Shown piece after piece: positions 1-6,797 of a stretch of DNA of 13,722 bases. Origin of the DNA: Thermoleophilia bacterium. Lineage in GTDB: Bacteria; Actinomycetota; Thermoleophilia; Miltoncostaeales; Miltoncostaeaceae. The translations under genes were made by a program, and so were the position numbers. Below the pieces are notes generated by a model. The model was not told where the DNA came from and searched no databases. It saw nothing but the letters and a program-made list of their open reading frames with translations. The stretch covers positions 1-13,722 of the forward strand of contig JADGPH010000080.1 of the NCBI GenBank assembly GCA_017882555.1, written 5' to 3'. Every line of letters starts with the position of its first letter. Within the stretch, counting starts at the first letter, position 1.

Positions 1-1041
1 CCGGAGATCCGTGACGGCAACCTCTATGGGCGTGGGACGAGCGACGACAAGGGCAACTTGTTCATGCTGATCGTGGCAGTCCAACGCCTGGCTGTCCGCG
101 GGCCGTTGCCAGTGCACGTGCGGTTTGTCATCGACGGGGAGGAAGAGTGCGGCGGCGACAGCGCGGTCCGATTTCTCTCTGAGGACCGGACCAAAGCGGA
201 TGCCGCCGTCATCTTCGACGCTCCGATGATCGGCCCGGAGCGCCCCATGGTCTGCTCGGGATTGCGTGGGCTCGTGTACCGGCGAATCCGCGTGCGTACG
301 GCCCCGCGGGACGCCCACAGTGGCCTGTACGGGGGAGCCGGGCTGAATGCGGCGCACGTCCTGGTGCGCATCCTGGAGCATCTGGTGCCGAGAGGCGGAG
401 CGTTGCATCCGCGTCTGTCCGCCGGGATCGCCGATCCGGCACCTAGCGAGCGGGCTGCCTGGGCAGTGTTGCCGGATGGCGCGCGGATGCTCGCCGAGGC
501 GGGACTGGTCCCGGCCGATGCCCGCGCCGCGTCCGAGTTCTATCGGCGAACGGTCGCCGCACCGTCGCTTGATGTCCACGGGATCTCCTGCGGAGAGCCC
601 ACGGCGGTCAAGACGAATCTCGTGAGTGAGGCAACGGCGACCCTGTCGCTGCGCGTCGCCCCCGGCCAGGACGCCGTGCACCTGGCGCATGAACTCGACG
701 AGCTTATCCACGCGGCCACGCCGGACGGTGCGACCGTGGCGATTGAGCAACTGGGTGTCGCGGCGCCTGCGCTCTGCGACCCGCGCGATCCCGTCGTGCG
801 CGCGGCAATGGCCGCGATTACGCGCGCGACGGGGTGGCCGTGCGTCCCGGTGCGCAGTGGCGGCAGCATTCCTGTCGTTGCCACACTCGCGGGACGGGGG
901 ATTCCGACCGTGCTGTCGGGATTTGCCCTTCCTGACGACGGGATTCATGGGCCCAACGAACACCTGCGGGCGGCCTATCTGGAGATCGGCACCCGGGCGG
1001 CAATGGCCATCATTGCGGCCATTGCAGATCTCGGGCGCTAA
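1..1041 (+). CDS. M20-family metallopeptidase (dipeptidase/deacylase-like), 5' end missing
   Basis: The reading frame is open from the first base, so the gene starts before the window; 346 residues are visible. The metal-binding segment LYGRGTSDDKGN lies at residues 8-19 and supplies the bridging Asp. DGEEECGG at 45-52 supplies the catalytic Glu and a metal Glu. A later FDAP may give another Asp ligand. AHSGLYGG marks the start of the lid/dimerisation domain, and GGSIPVV and HGPNEH near the C-terminus are the substrate-binding loop and last metal His. Known of the family: di-zinc (or Co/Mn) cytosolic hydrolases that cleave dipeptides, N-acyl amino acids or similar amides. The substrate cannot be told from sequence. 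The first metal-ligand motif (HxDxxP) must lie upstream of the window. Family call is firm; specific activity unknown. It is followed 64 bp later by fumC on the same strand. Confidence 0.9.
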   Translation, partial: PEIRDGNLYGRGTSDDKGNLFMLIVAVQRLAVRGPLPVHVRFVIDGEEECGGDSAVRFLSEDRTKADAAVIFDAPMIGPERPMVCSGLRGLVYRRIRVRTAPRDAHSGLYGGAGLNAAHVLVRILEHLVPRGGALHPRLSAGIADPAPSERAAWAVLPDGARMLAEAGLVPADARAASEFYRRTVAAPSLDVHGISCGEPTAVKTNLVSEATATLSLRVAPGQDAVHLAHELDELIHAATPDGATVAIEQLGVAAPALCDPRDPVVRAAMAAITRATGWPCVPVRSGGSIPVVATLAGRGIPTVLSGFALPDDGIHGPNEHLRAAYLEIGTRAAMAIIAAIADLGR

Positions 1042-1105
1042 TCTCCCGACGTGACCCTGTATGACCAGATGTGGTTGGGATAGTTCACTACGCGAAGGGA
1101 GCCTA

Positions 1106-2419
1106 ATGGCGGAGCTGTGGGGTGCTGAGACGAGCAAGGCGGTCGAGAACTTTCCCGTATCCGGTGAGCGTGTGCCGTTGCCGGTCGTGCGTTGGCTGGG
1201 TCGGATCAAGGGCGCTTCTGCCCGTGTGAACGCGGATCTCGGCCTGCTGGACGCGGAACTCGCCGGCAAGATTGCCGCGGCAGCCGATGAGGTTGCCCAA
1301 GGCAAGCACGATGACCAGTTCCCTGTTGACGTCTTTCAGACGGGTTCGGGTACATCATCGAACATGAACGTCAACGAAGTGCTCGCCAGCCTGTCCGGGG
1401 CGCACCCGAACGACCACGTCAACATGGGCCAAAGCTCGAACGACGTGTTTCCCTCGGCCGTCCACTTGGCCGCGCTTCAAGAGACGACCGAGAAGCTCGT
1501 GCCGGCGCTCAACCACTTGGCTGAGGCGTTCGGCGAAAAGGCGGACGCATTCAAGGATCTCGTCAAGGCGGGGCGCACCCATTTGATGGACGCGGTTCCG
1601 GTCACCCTGGGTCAGGAGTTTGCGGGTTATGAGGCACAGATTCGGCAGGGCGTTGCTCGAGTTGCCGACGCGACTCCGCGTCTGGCGCAGATTCCGCTCG
1701 GCGGGACGGCAACAGGGACGGGGCTCAACACCCACCCAGAGTTCGCTTCCCGTATGCGTGAGCTGCTCGCGAATGAGACCGGTCTGACGATCAACGCTCC
1801 CGCGCACCCATTCGAGGCGCAGGGCAACCGCGATGGCCTGGTCGAGCTCTCGGGCGTCCTGAAGGTGATTGCGGTCTCGCTCACCAAGATCGCCACGGAT
1901 CTCGCGTGGATGGGTTCCGGCCCGCGGTGTGGCCTGGGCGAGATCTACCTGCCTGAGCTGCAGAAGGGCTCCTCGATCATGCCGGGCAAGGTGAACCCGG
2001 TCATCCCGGAGGTCGTCACGCAGGTCGCCGCGCAGGTGATCGGAAATGACGCCGCGGTCACGATCGGCGGCATGCAGGGAAACTTCGAGCTCAACGTCCG
2101 CATTCCGCTGATGGCCCGCAACTTGCTGCAATCGATTCACCTGCTGACCAGCGCGGCTACGCTGCTGGCCGACAAGTGCGTGTCGGGCATCAAGCCGAAC
2201 CTCGAGGGTCTCGAGCGCAGCGCCGAAGGCACGCTGGCGGTCGCGACGGCCCTGAACCCCTACATTGGGTACGACAAGGCCAGCGAGATCGTCAAGGACG
2301 CCACGAAGTCCGGTCGCTCGCTCCGCGAGGTTGCCCGCGAGCACGGCGTGGACGAGGAGACCTTGAACACCGCCTTGAACTTGCGGGTGATCGCTGCCGG
2401 GTCCGGATTCGCCGAGTGA
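1106..2419 (+). CDS. fumC: Class II fumarate hydratase (fumarase C)
   Basis: 437-residue cytosolic enzyme that interconverts fumarate and malate in the TCA cycle. Seen in the sequence: TGSGTSSNMN (79-88), GQSSNDVFP (108-116), GRTHLMD (156-162) and the superfamily signature GSSIMPGKVNP (288-298). Aligned by eye with E. coli FumC, the active-site residues are all present: Thr83, Asn112, Thr158, His159, Ser289, Lys295, Asn297, Glu302. I chose the ATG at 1106 because GAAGGGA sits just upstream and the next residues, MAELWGAET, match the family; an upstream ATG at 1061 would add 15 residues with no family resemblance. Odd point: the usual N-terminal stretch before LWGAQT, about 17 residues in E. 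coli, is absent. Aspartase or argininosuccinate lyase are less likely given the close FumC motif match. A strong hairpin follows 9 bp after the stop. Confidence 0.96.
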   Translation: MAELWGAETSKAVENFPVSGERVPLPVVRWLGRIKGASARVNADLGLLDAELAGKIAAAADEVAQGKHDDQFPVDVFQTGSGTSSNMNVNEVLASLSGAHPNDHVNMGQSSNDVFPSAVHLAALQETTEKLVPALNHLAEAFGEKADAFKDLVKAGRTHLMDAVPVTLGQEFAGYEAQIRQGVARVADATPRLAQIPLGGTATGTGLNTHPEFASRMRELLANETGLTINAPAHPFEAQGNRDGLVELSGVLKVIAVSLTKIATDLAWMGSGPRCGLGEIYLPELQKGSSIMPGKVNPVIPEVVTQVAAQVIGNDAAVTIGGMQGNFELNVRIPLMARNLLQSIHLLTSAATLLADKCVSGIKPNLEGLERSAEGTLAVATALNPYIGYDKASEIVKDATKSGRSLREVAREHGVDEETLNTALNLRVIAAGSGFAE

Positions 2420-2427
2420 TGCGTGTA

Positions 2428-2460
2428 GGAGGGTGGCGTGCATCGTGCGCGCCACCCTCC
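2428..2460. terminator. Bidirectional hairpin between convergent fumC and znuB
   Basis: The 15-base arms 2428-2442 and 2446-2460 (core GGAGGGTGGCG / CGCCACCCTCC) pair completely except for one G-U wobble, around a 3-base loop. It lies 8 bases after the fumC stop and 19 bases past the stop of the convergent permease gene, so it is placed to end both transcripts. Neither side carries a T-run, as is common for terminators in GC-rich genomes. The structure is certain; its function as a terminator is inferred from position. Confidence 0.75.
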
Positions 2461-2479
2461 GGGCACGTGCTGTACCGCA

Positions 2480-3379
2480 TCACATGGGGCGGTAGCGCGC
2501 CGAGGGTACGTCGATCTTGGGCGACGGGTTGTCAGTGGCCGTTGACTGGCCATCGTCGGTCCGACGGGCCCAGCGTCGGACCGACGTCGGTGCACCGGCA
2601 CACACAAAGATCGCCGCCGCGACCGCGGTGATGGCGGTGCTCGGCGGAATGTTCGGAAACGCGTTGGCGATCCACAGGCCGACCCAGACCGCGAACACGC
2701 CGATTCCCGCTGAAAGCATCATGCCGCGATAGGCGTGGGTTGTGAGCCGGTGCGCGGCGCCGGCCGGGGCCGCGACCAGCCCGAGCAGTAGGAGCGCTCC
2801 GACCGCTTGGGTGGCTTCGGCGGCCACGCCCCCGAGCGCCAACAGGAACAGCACACCGAGCAGCACGACCGGCACGCCGCGCGCGCGCGCAGCACCGGGA
2901 TCGAGACTCGAGAACAGTAGGGGCCTGGCGATGACCAGCATGAGCATGCTGACGCCGATTGCGATGAATGCCGCGAACTGGGCATGCACCGCGTCAAGCC
3001 CGAGAATCGAACCGAACAGGGTGTTGGCTGCACTTGCGCCACCGCTGCCGGCACTGCTGGTCGCAAAGAATCCGAGTGCCAGTACGCCCAGCCCCAAGAC
3101 CCAGGTGATGGCGATGCCGATCGCCAGATCGTCGATGTGGGCCCGACCGCCGAGGGCCGCAAGCAACATGGCGCAGGCGATGGTGAACACGAAGAGCCCC
3201 AGGCGTGCGTCGAGACCAAGCGCAAGTCCAACGATTGCACCGGTAAAGGCGAAATGACTCAAGGCGTCGGCAGCGAATACCTGCACCCGAAGCACCGCAA
3301 ACCAGCCGACAAGGCCGCAGGCGATAGCGATGAACGTGCCGGCCAACAGGGCGTGCTGCAGAATGGCGTTTGTGATCAT
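2480..3379 (-). CDS. znuB: Metal ABC transporter permease, second copy (ZnuB/MntB-like, ABC-3 family)
   Basis: 299-residue integral membrane protein with about eight to nine hydrophobic segments, typical of the ABC-3 permeases for Zn or Mn. SSLDPGAARARGVPV is the cytoplasmic loop that in this family contacts the ATPase; the same loop occurs in the neighbouring permease as ASLDPELARSLGVPV, showing the two are paralogs. After the last membrane segment comes a polar, Arg- and Pro-rich tail of about 35 residues. The ATG at 3379 overlaps the stop of the preceding permease as ATGA, so translation is probably coupled; a longer frame upstream encodes no membrane protein and overlaps the neighbour. 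Last gene of the zur-znu operon. Having two different permease subunits suggests a heterodimeric channel. Zn versus Mn cannot be settled from sequence alone. Confidence 0.88.
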   Translation of the reverse strand: MITNAILQHALLAGTFIAIACGLVGWFAVLRVQVFAADALSHFAFTGAIVGLALGLDARLGLFVFTIACAMLLAALGGRAHIDDLAIGIAITWVLGLGVLALGFFATSSAGSGGASAANTLFGSILGLDAVHAQFAAFIAIGVSMLMLVIARPLLFSSLDPGAARARGVPVVLLGVLFLLALGGVAAEATQAVGALLLLGLVAAPAGAAHRLTTHAYRGMMLSAGIGVFAVWVGLWIANAFPNIPPSTAITAVAAAIFVCAGAPTSVRRWARRTDDGQSTATDNPSPKIDVPSARYRPM

Positions 3380-4251
3380 GCCGGCTGGATGCGTTCGCGG
3401 CGACGGCTCAGGGACGTCCCGGCCAGCGCGACCACGTAGAGCGCGAAGCCGATACTCGTCGTGAAGAACCCCAAGGGGTAGATCGAAAAGTAGGCGGCGC
3501 CCAGCGAGAGCCAGATCACCACCAGCGCGCACCCCACACTCAGCACCAGGCTCCAACCCGGTCGGGAGGTCAGTCGCTGTGCGGTCGCCGGCGGGGTTAC
3601 CAAGAGCGCGAACACCAACAGGGCCCCGGTGATCTGGGTTGTCGCCGCCACCGCCAGGCCAAGCAGCAGCATGAACCCCACCTCGAGCGTTCGTACGGGA
3701 ACGCCGAGCGACCGTGCCAATTCGGGATCGAGGGATGCAAACAGCAGCGGTCGTCCGATGCAGGCCAGCACTCCCAAGACCGCGACGGCCACCACCGTGA
3801 GGGTGATGACTTGGGTCGGCGTGATCCCGAGGAAACTGCCAAAGAGCAGATCATCCAAGCCCCCGAGGACCCCGCTTGACAGCGACAGAAAAAGGAATCC
3901 GGCGGCGAGGCCGACCGCCTGCACGAGTCCGATGCGGGCCGATTGGAGGCCCGGGGTCTCGGCGCGAGGGCTGCCCCGGCGGGTCATCGCAAGCGCCGCG
4001 AGCACGCTGGCGAGGTAGTACCCGAGCGCTCCGGGGAGACCGAAGAGTGCCCCGCCGGCGGCTCCCGGAAACGACATCGCGGCAAGTGTGTGGCCGGCGA
4101 AGGTCTGGCGACGCAGCACCATGAACCAACCGAGGACCCCGGAGAGTACCGCGGCGATCGTTCCTGCCAATAGCGCCTGCATCATGAACGGATACGCAAG
4201 CAGTTGGCGAACATCCCAAACTACGTTCCACGAGAGCGTCGGATTGGTCAT
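3376..4251 (-). CDS. znuB: Metal ABC transporter permease, first copy (ZnuB/MntB-like, ABC-3 family)
   Basis: 291-residue membrane protein beginning MTNPTLSWNVVWD, with hydrophobic segments at about 20-45, 60-90, 105-130, 145-165, 185-220, 230-255 and 260-285. GWFMVLRRQTFAGHTLAAMS and the loop ASLDPELARSLGVPV are typical of zinc/manganese ABC-3 permeases; the second is the expected contact with the ATPase. Start and stop both overlap neighbours by 4 bases (ATGA at 4248-4251 with the ATPase gene, and at 3376-3379 with the second permease), so the three genes look translationally coupled. In family terms it forms half of the transmembrane channel, here probably paired with its downstream paralog. 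Metal specificity is inferred only from the Zur-type regulator at the head of the operon. Confidence 0.9.
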   Translation of the reverse strand: MTNPTLSWNVVWDVRQLLAYPFMMQALLAGTIAAVLSGVLGWFMVLRRQTFAGHTLAAMSFPGAAGGALFGLPGALGYYLASVLAALAMTRRGSPRAETPGLQSARIGLVQAVGLAAGFLFLSLSSGVLGGLDDLLFGSFLGITPTQVITLTVVAVAVLGVLACIGRPLLFASLDPELARSLGVPVRTLEVGFMLLLGLAVAATTQITGALLVFALLVTPPATAQRLTSRPGWSLVLSVGCALVVIWLSLGAAYFSIYPLGFFTTSIGFALYVVALAGTSLSRRRERIQPA

Positions 4252-5141
4252 GGGTGGTTGTGGTCGCGCTCGCTGTGGCGATGGCCATGGTGATGGGGGG
4301 CTTCGGGTTGGCCGACGACCACGAGGCGACCGTCGCGAGCGGTCAGCACCTCGATCTCGACGCCAAAGAGGGCGCTCAGGTTCTCGGTCGTGATCACCGA
4401 GCGGACCGGTCCCTGGAAACCTCGCCCGTTGGCGATGTAGAGAACCTCATCAAGCGCCGGAAGCAGTGGGTTCACGTCGTGGGCGACAAGCAGGGCGGCA
4501 ACCTGTTGCCGGGTGCAGACCTCGCGAATCAGCCCGACCACCGCGGCTTGGTTGGGGAGGTCGAGACCGTCGAGGGGTTCGTCGAGAATGAGGAGGCCCG
4601 GCTTTCGCACAACCGCCTGGGCGATCAGGATCCGCTGCTGTTCGCCGCCGGAGAGCTCGCCAAAGGGGCGCTGGGCGTACCCCTGCGCCCCGACAAGGTC
4701 GATAACCTCGTCGACCCGTCGGGATTCCAGGTGATGTCGTGTGCGATTGATCCCAGGGACAGGGAAGCCCCACCGAGGGCCGTCGAGTCCAAGGCGCACG
4801 ATCTCGCGGGCCCGAATCCGTGCCGCCGCCTCGAGCTGTCGGTGCTGGGGGAGATATCCGATCTGATCGCGGCGATCGCCGGCGGGTGCCCCCAGGACGG
4901 CCACCGTGCCCTTTGCAAGGGGGAGCATGCCGAGTAGTACCTTGAGCAACGTGGACTTTCCGGCACCGTTTGGCCCAAGGATGGCGGTGAACTCGCCCTG
5001 GGCGATCGTGAGATCGAGATCCGACCAAATGGTGCGTCCACCGACACGCACGGTCGCCGCGCGCACGTCGACCACGGGCGACGCTTGATTGTCGTCCTGG
5101 CGGTGGTGGCTACGGTGTGCGCCGGCGTCGAGGTCTGGCAT
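4248..5141 (-). CDS. znuC: Metal ABC transporter ATP-binding protein (ZnuC-like) with His-rich ends
   Basis: 297-residue cytoplasmic ATPase that powers the adjacent permeases. All ABC motifs are intact: Walker A GPNGAGKST (56-64), Q-loop YLPQ (Gln99), signature LSGGEQQR (163-170), Walker B LLILDEP (183-189) followed by LDGLD, and switch His221 in AHD. Odd point: the C-terminus (283-296, HHHGHRHSERDHNH) carries seven His in 14 residues, and the N-terminus also has a short HRSHH run. Such tails are known in zinc-handling proteins and could bind metal on the cytoplasmic side; this is inference. The ATG at 5141 lies 8 bases after the znuA stop, with AGGG just upstream; its 3' end overlaps the first permease gene by 4 bases. 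Confidence 0.93.
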   Translation of the reverse strand: MPDLDAGAHRSHHRQDDNQASPVVDVRAATVRVGGRTIWSDLDLTIAQGEFTAILGPNGAGKSTLLKVLLGMLPLAKGTVAVLGAPAGDRRDQIGYLPQHRQLEAAARIRAREIVRLGLDGPRWGFPVPGINRTRHHLESRRVDEVIDLVGAQGYAQRPFGELSGGEQQRILIAQAVVRKPGLLILDEPLDGLDLPNQAAVVGLIREVCTRQQVAALLVAHDVNPLLPALDEVLYIANGRGFQGPVRSVITTENLSALFGVEIEVLTARDGRLVVVGQPEAPHHHGHRHSERDHNHP

Positions 5142-5149
5142 GTGGGGCC

Positions 5150-6058
5150 CTAGCGTCCAGTGATCTGTTGCAGGGCGCGCAGGAGCGCAGCAAGTTGTCC
5201 GGTTTGCCAGTCTGCGAACGATGCGTGTGCGGGGTCTGGCGTTTCGGTCATCGCCACAACCGGGATGTGGTTGGCGACGGCCTGGGAGGTCAGGACGTTG
5301 ACATCCGGGGTTTCATTTTGCGTGTTGAGGACCCATACGCGGATCCTGTGGTGCGCGATCTGCGCTTGGATCGTCGACATGTCGCCAGCGGTGACATCGG
5401 TGCCGTCACTGATCGCGCGTAAGAAGTGTGGCGGGGTGATGAGGTTCACACCGAGGGCGTGTGCCATCGGGACGAAGATGCTCTCGGACGCGCCGACGGG
5501 CACGCCTGCGTACGTGCGCCGGATCTGGGCGATGGTTCGGAAGTAGCCGTTGAGGTCGACCGCATTGAAGCCCAGGCGCTGCGCCCGGTAGTAGGCCGCG
5601 TCGGGCGGGTCGGCGTGGATGAGTGCTTGGGTGACAGCATTCGCGACGACCTGCACGTCGGTGGGCGAGTACCACCTGTGCGGGTTGTCGCCGGTGTGCA
5701 GTCCCAGGAGCGCACCGACGTTGATGACCACCCGCCCTGCAGGTGCGTCTGCGGCGATGAGACGGGATGCCCAGGCGTCGTAGCCCAGACCGTTGATGAT
5801 GACCAGCTGCGCCGAGGCCAGCGCACGTGCGTCGGCGGCTTGGGGATCGTAGCTATGGGGGTCCAGCGCGGGATTCGCGATGACGCTCGAGACCTGCGCA
5901 GCATGCCCGCCGAGCACCCGGGCGATGGTTCCCCACGTGTTCTCGGCAGCCACGATCCGCACGCCGGCGGCCGGGGTGGTGGGGCCCAGCGCGCCACAGC
6001 CCGCGCCGACCACGGACAGGATGAGACAGCCGATAAGCACAACGAGCGGCGGGCGCAC
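5150..6058 (-). CDS. znuA: Metal-binding lipoprotein of a Zn/Mn ABC transporter (ZnuA-like, cluster A-I SBP)
   Basis: 302-residue extracellular solute-binding lipoprotein. I chose the GTG at 6058 because GGAGGGA lies 6 bases upstream and it gives a compact signal peptide: Arg2, a hydrophobic core to about residue 17, then VGAGC with Cys21 as the lipidation site. An in-frame ATG at 6094 is less likely: it lacks that RBS and overlaps the probable promoter. Candidate metal ligands, from comparison with the family, are His68 (DPHSYDP), His127 (DNPHRWY), Glu192 (GASESIF) and Glu272 (TETPDP). VLNTQNETP also matches actinobacterial members. There is no His-rich loop of the kind found in many zinc-specific ZnuA proteins, and Glu rather than His as third ligand resembles Mn-binding members, so zinc specificity rests mainly on the adjacent zur. 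It heads the transporter genes, 124 bp after zur. Confidence 0.88.
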   Translation of the reverse strand: MRPPLVVLIGCLILSVVGAGCGALGPTTPAAGVRIVAAENTWGTIARVLGGHAAQVSSVIANPALDPHSYDPQAADARALASAQLVIINGLGYDAWASRLIAADAPAGRVVINVGALLGLHTGDNPHRWYSPTDVQVVANAVTQALIHADPPDAAYYRAQRLGFNAVDLNGYFRTIAQIRRTYAGVPVGASESIFVPMAHALGVNLITPPHFLRAISDGTDVTAGDMSTIQAQIAHHRIRVWVLNTQNETPDVNVLTSQAVANHIPVVAMTETPDPAHASFADWQTGQLAALLRALQQITGR

Positions 6059-6091
6059 GGGGAATCCCTCCGGGCGGGACAACGGCTGGAG

Positions 6092-6125
6092 CATATCTAA
6101 TAATGGGACTCAGTCTCGGAAACAG
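6092..6125 (-). promoter_or_regulatory. Candidate promoter and operator before znuA
   Basis: An A/T-rich island (TATTAGATAT on the minus strand, 6102-6093) stands out in very GC-rich DNA 35-45 bases before the chosen znuA GTG and could hold a -10 element; TGTTTC at 6124-6119 is a possible -35 with about 16-19 bases between. In the spacer is a near-palindrome GGGACTCAGTCTC (6105-6117) with a perfect core GACTCAGTC. It is not the TGAAAATGATTTTCA-like Zur box I know from actinobacteria. The placement suits an operator, but both calls are by eye and weak. Confidence 0.35.
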
Positions 6126-6158
6126 CCCGGAGGGCAGCCCGTCGGTGATGCTCTGCGG

Positions 6159-6200
6159 CCAGTGCCAGTGCCAGTGCCAGTGCTAGTGCTGGTGGAGGTG
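6159..6200. repeat. Seven-unit hexamer array (CACNNN) across the zur stop codon
   Basis: On the minus strand the units are CACCTC, CACCAG, CACTAG and then four exact CACTGG copies (6182-6159). The first three lie in zur and encode H-L, H-Q and H-stop; the last four are non-coding. The TAG at 6185-6183 is one substitution from the TGG of the other units. Copy number is short and prone to slippage. Confidence 0.9.
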
Positions 6201-6668
6201 CTGGGGTGGGGTGGCGGTGGGCACCCGTCCGGCGCACTCGCGACACGTCCCACGCAAGAGCACGTCGTGGTCGTCGATGTGCATGCCGAGGCGGGCTCCG
6301 AGGCGTGCGATTGCGGCTTCCAGTTCGCGGTCATCGAACGCGGCCAACTCACCGCAGACCTCGCACACGACGTGATGGTGATGGTGTCCGCCGGGGTTGG
6401 CGGGCTCGTAGCAGGCTTCGGCGCGACCGACCTCGAGCCGTTTGATCAGTCCGTATTCCACCAGGACGTCGAGCGCCCGGTAGATGCTTGCGCGACCGAC
6501 GGCGCGTCCCTGGGCGCGCAGCGCGGTCTCGATGTCCTGGGCGCTGAGCGCACATGCTTGGCTCGCCAGCAGGTCGATCACCTCGTCGCGTGCACCACCG
6601 CGCCGGTGCCCGGCCTCTTCAAGGACCGTGTGGGCATGGGTGCCCCAGCTCGGATCGGGTATCGACAT
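6183..6668 (-). CDS. zur: Fur-family metalloregulator, probably zinc-responsive Zur
   Basis: 161-residue DNA-binding repressor, normal to slightly long for Fur/Zur. The N-terminal winged helix carries the recognition-helix pattern VGRASIYRALDVLVEYGLI (57-75). The dimerisation domain has HHHHHVVCEVCG (95-106) and CRECAG (142-147): two CxxC pairs (Cys102/105 and 142/145) that form the structural zinc site in Fur proteins. In this family metal-loaded dimers repress uptake genes. Its place directly before znuACBB argues for Zur rather than iron Fur, peroxide PerR or Mur, though that is inference from context. I chose the ATG at 6668; a TTG 16 codons upstream gives residues unlike the family. The RBS is weak. 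The C-terminus ends HLHQH, made by the first units of a hexamer array in which the stop codon also lies. A 13-bp palindrome lies just upstream. Confidence 0.9.
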   Translation of the reverse strand: MSIPDPSWGTHAHTVLEEAGHRRGGARDEVIDLLASQACALSAQDIETALRAQGRAVGRASIYRALDVLVEYGLIKRLEVGRAEACYEPANPGGHHHHHVVCEVCGELAAFDDRELEAAIARLGARLGMHIDDHDVLLRGTCRECAGRVPTATPPQHLHQH

Positions 6669-6679
6669 GTTCTCAGCGT

Positions 6680-6692
6680 AGCGGGCCCCGCT
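6680..6692. repeat. 13-bp palindrome before zur
   Basis: AGCGGG and CCCGCT form a perfect inverted repeat around one central base, 11 bases before the zur start. It is entirely G/C-rich apart from its end bases, so chance is a real possibility. It could be an operator for zur autoregulation or a weak hairpin in the leader; nothing in the sequence decides this. Confidence 0.4.
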
Positions 6693-6756
6693 CTGCCTGG
6701 GCCAAGTGCCTGCCAAGAGTGGCGCCCCACGAGCAGCTCGCGCGAGACTGCGGTCG

Positions 6757-6784
6757 CCGGGGGACGGGAAGCTCCGTCTCCCGG
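6757..6784 (-). terminator. Hairpin after panB, likely end of the pan operon
   Basis: Arms 6757-6767 (CCGGGGGACGG) and 6774-6784 (CCGTCTCCCGG) pair over 11 bases with one wobble and a 6-base loop. The hairpin begins 13 bases past the panB stop on the minus strand and sits before zur, 88 bases short of its start. No T-run follows. It resembles the hairpin after fumC in style. Termination is inferred; read-through into zur remains possible. Confidence 0.65.
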
Positions 6785-6797
6785 TCCGTGTGGGGGA

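Noticed and set aside
1355..2455. Long open frame antisense to fumC (366 codons)
   Set aside because: Its composition is Arg/His/Asp-heavy, as expected for the mirror frame of a GC-rich gene, and fumC on the other strand is unmistakable.
6110..6352. Thr-Ser/Thr-Gly repeat protein on the minus strand
   Set aside because: It is the same hexamer array read in another frame, overlapping zur; no sign of a real gene.
6737..6746. CTCGCGCGAG 10-bp palindrome between zur and panB
   Set aside because: Too short and G/C-rich to stand out from chance in this base composition.
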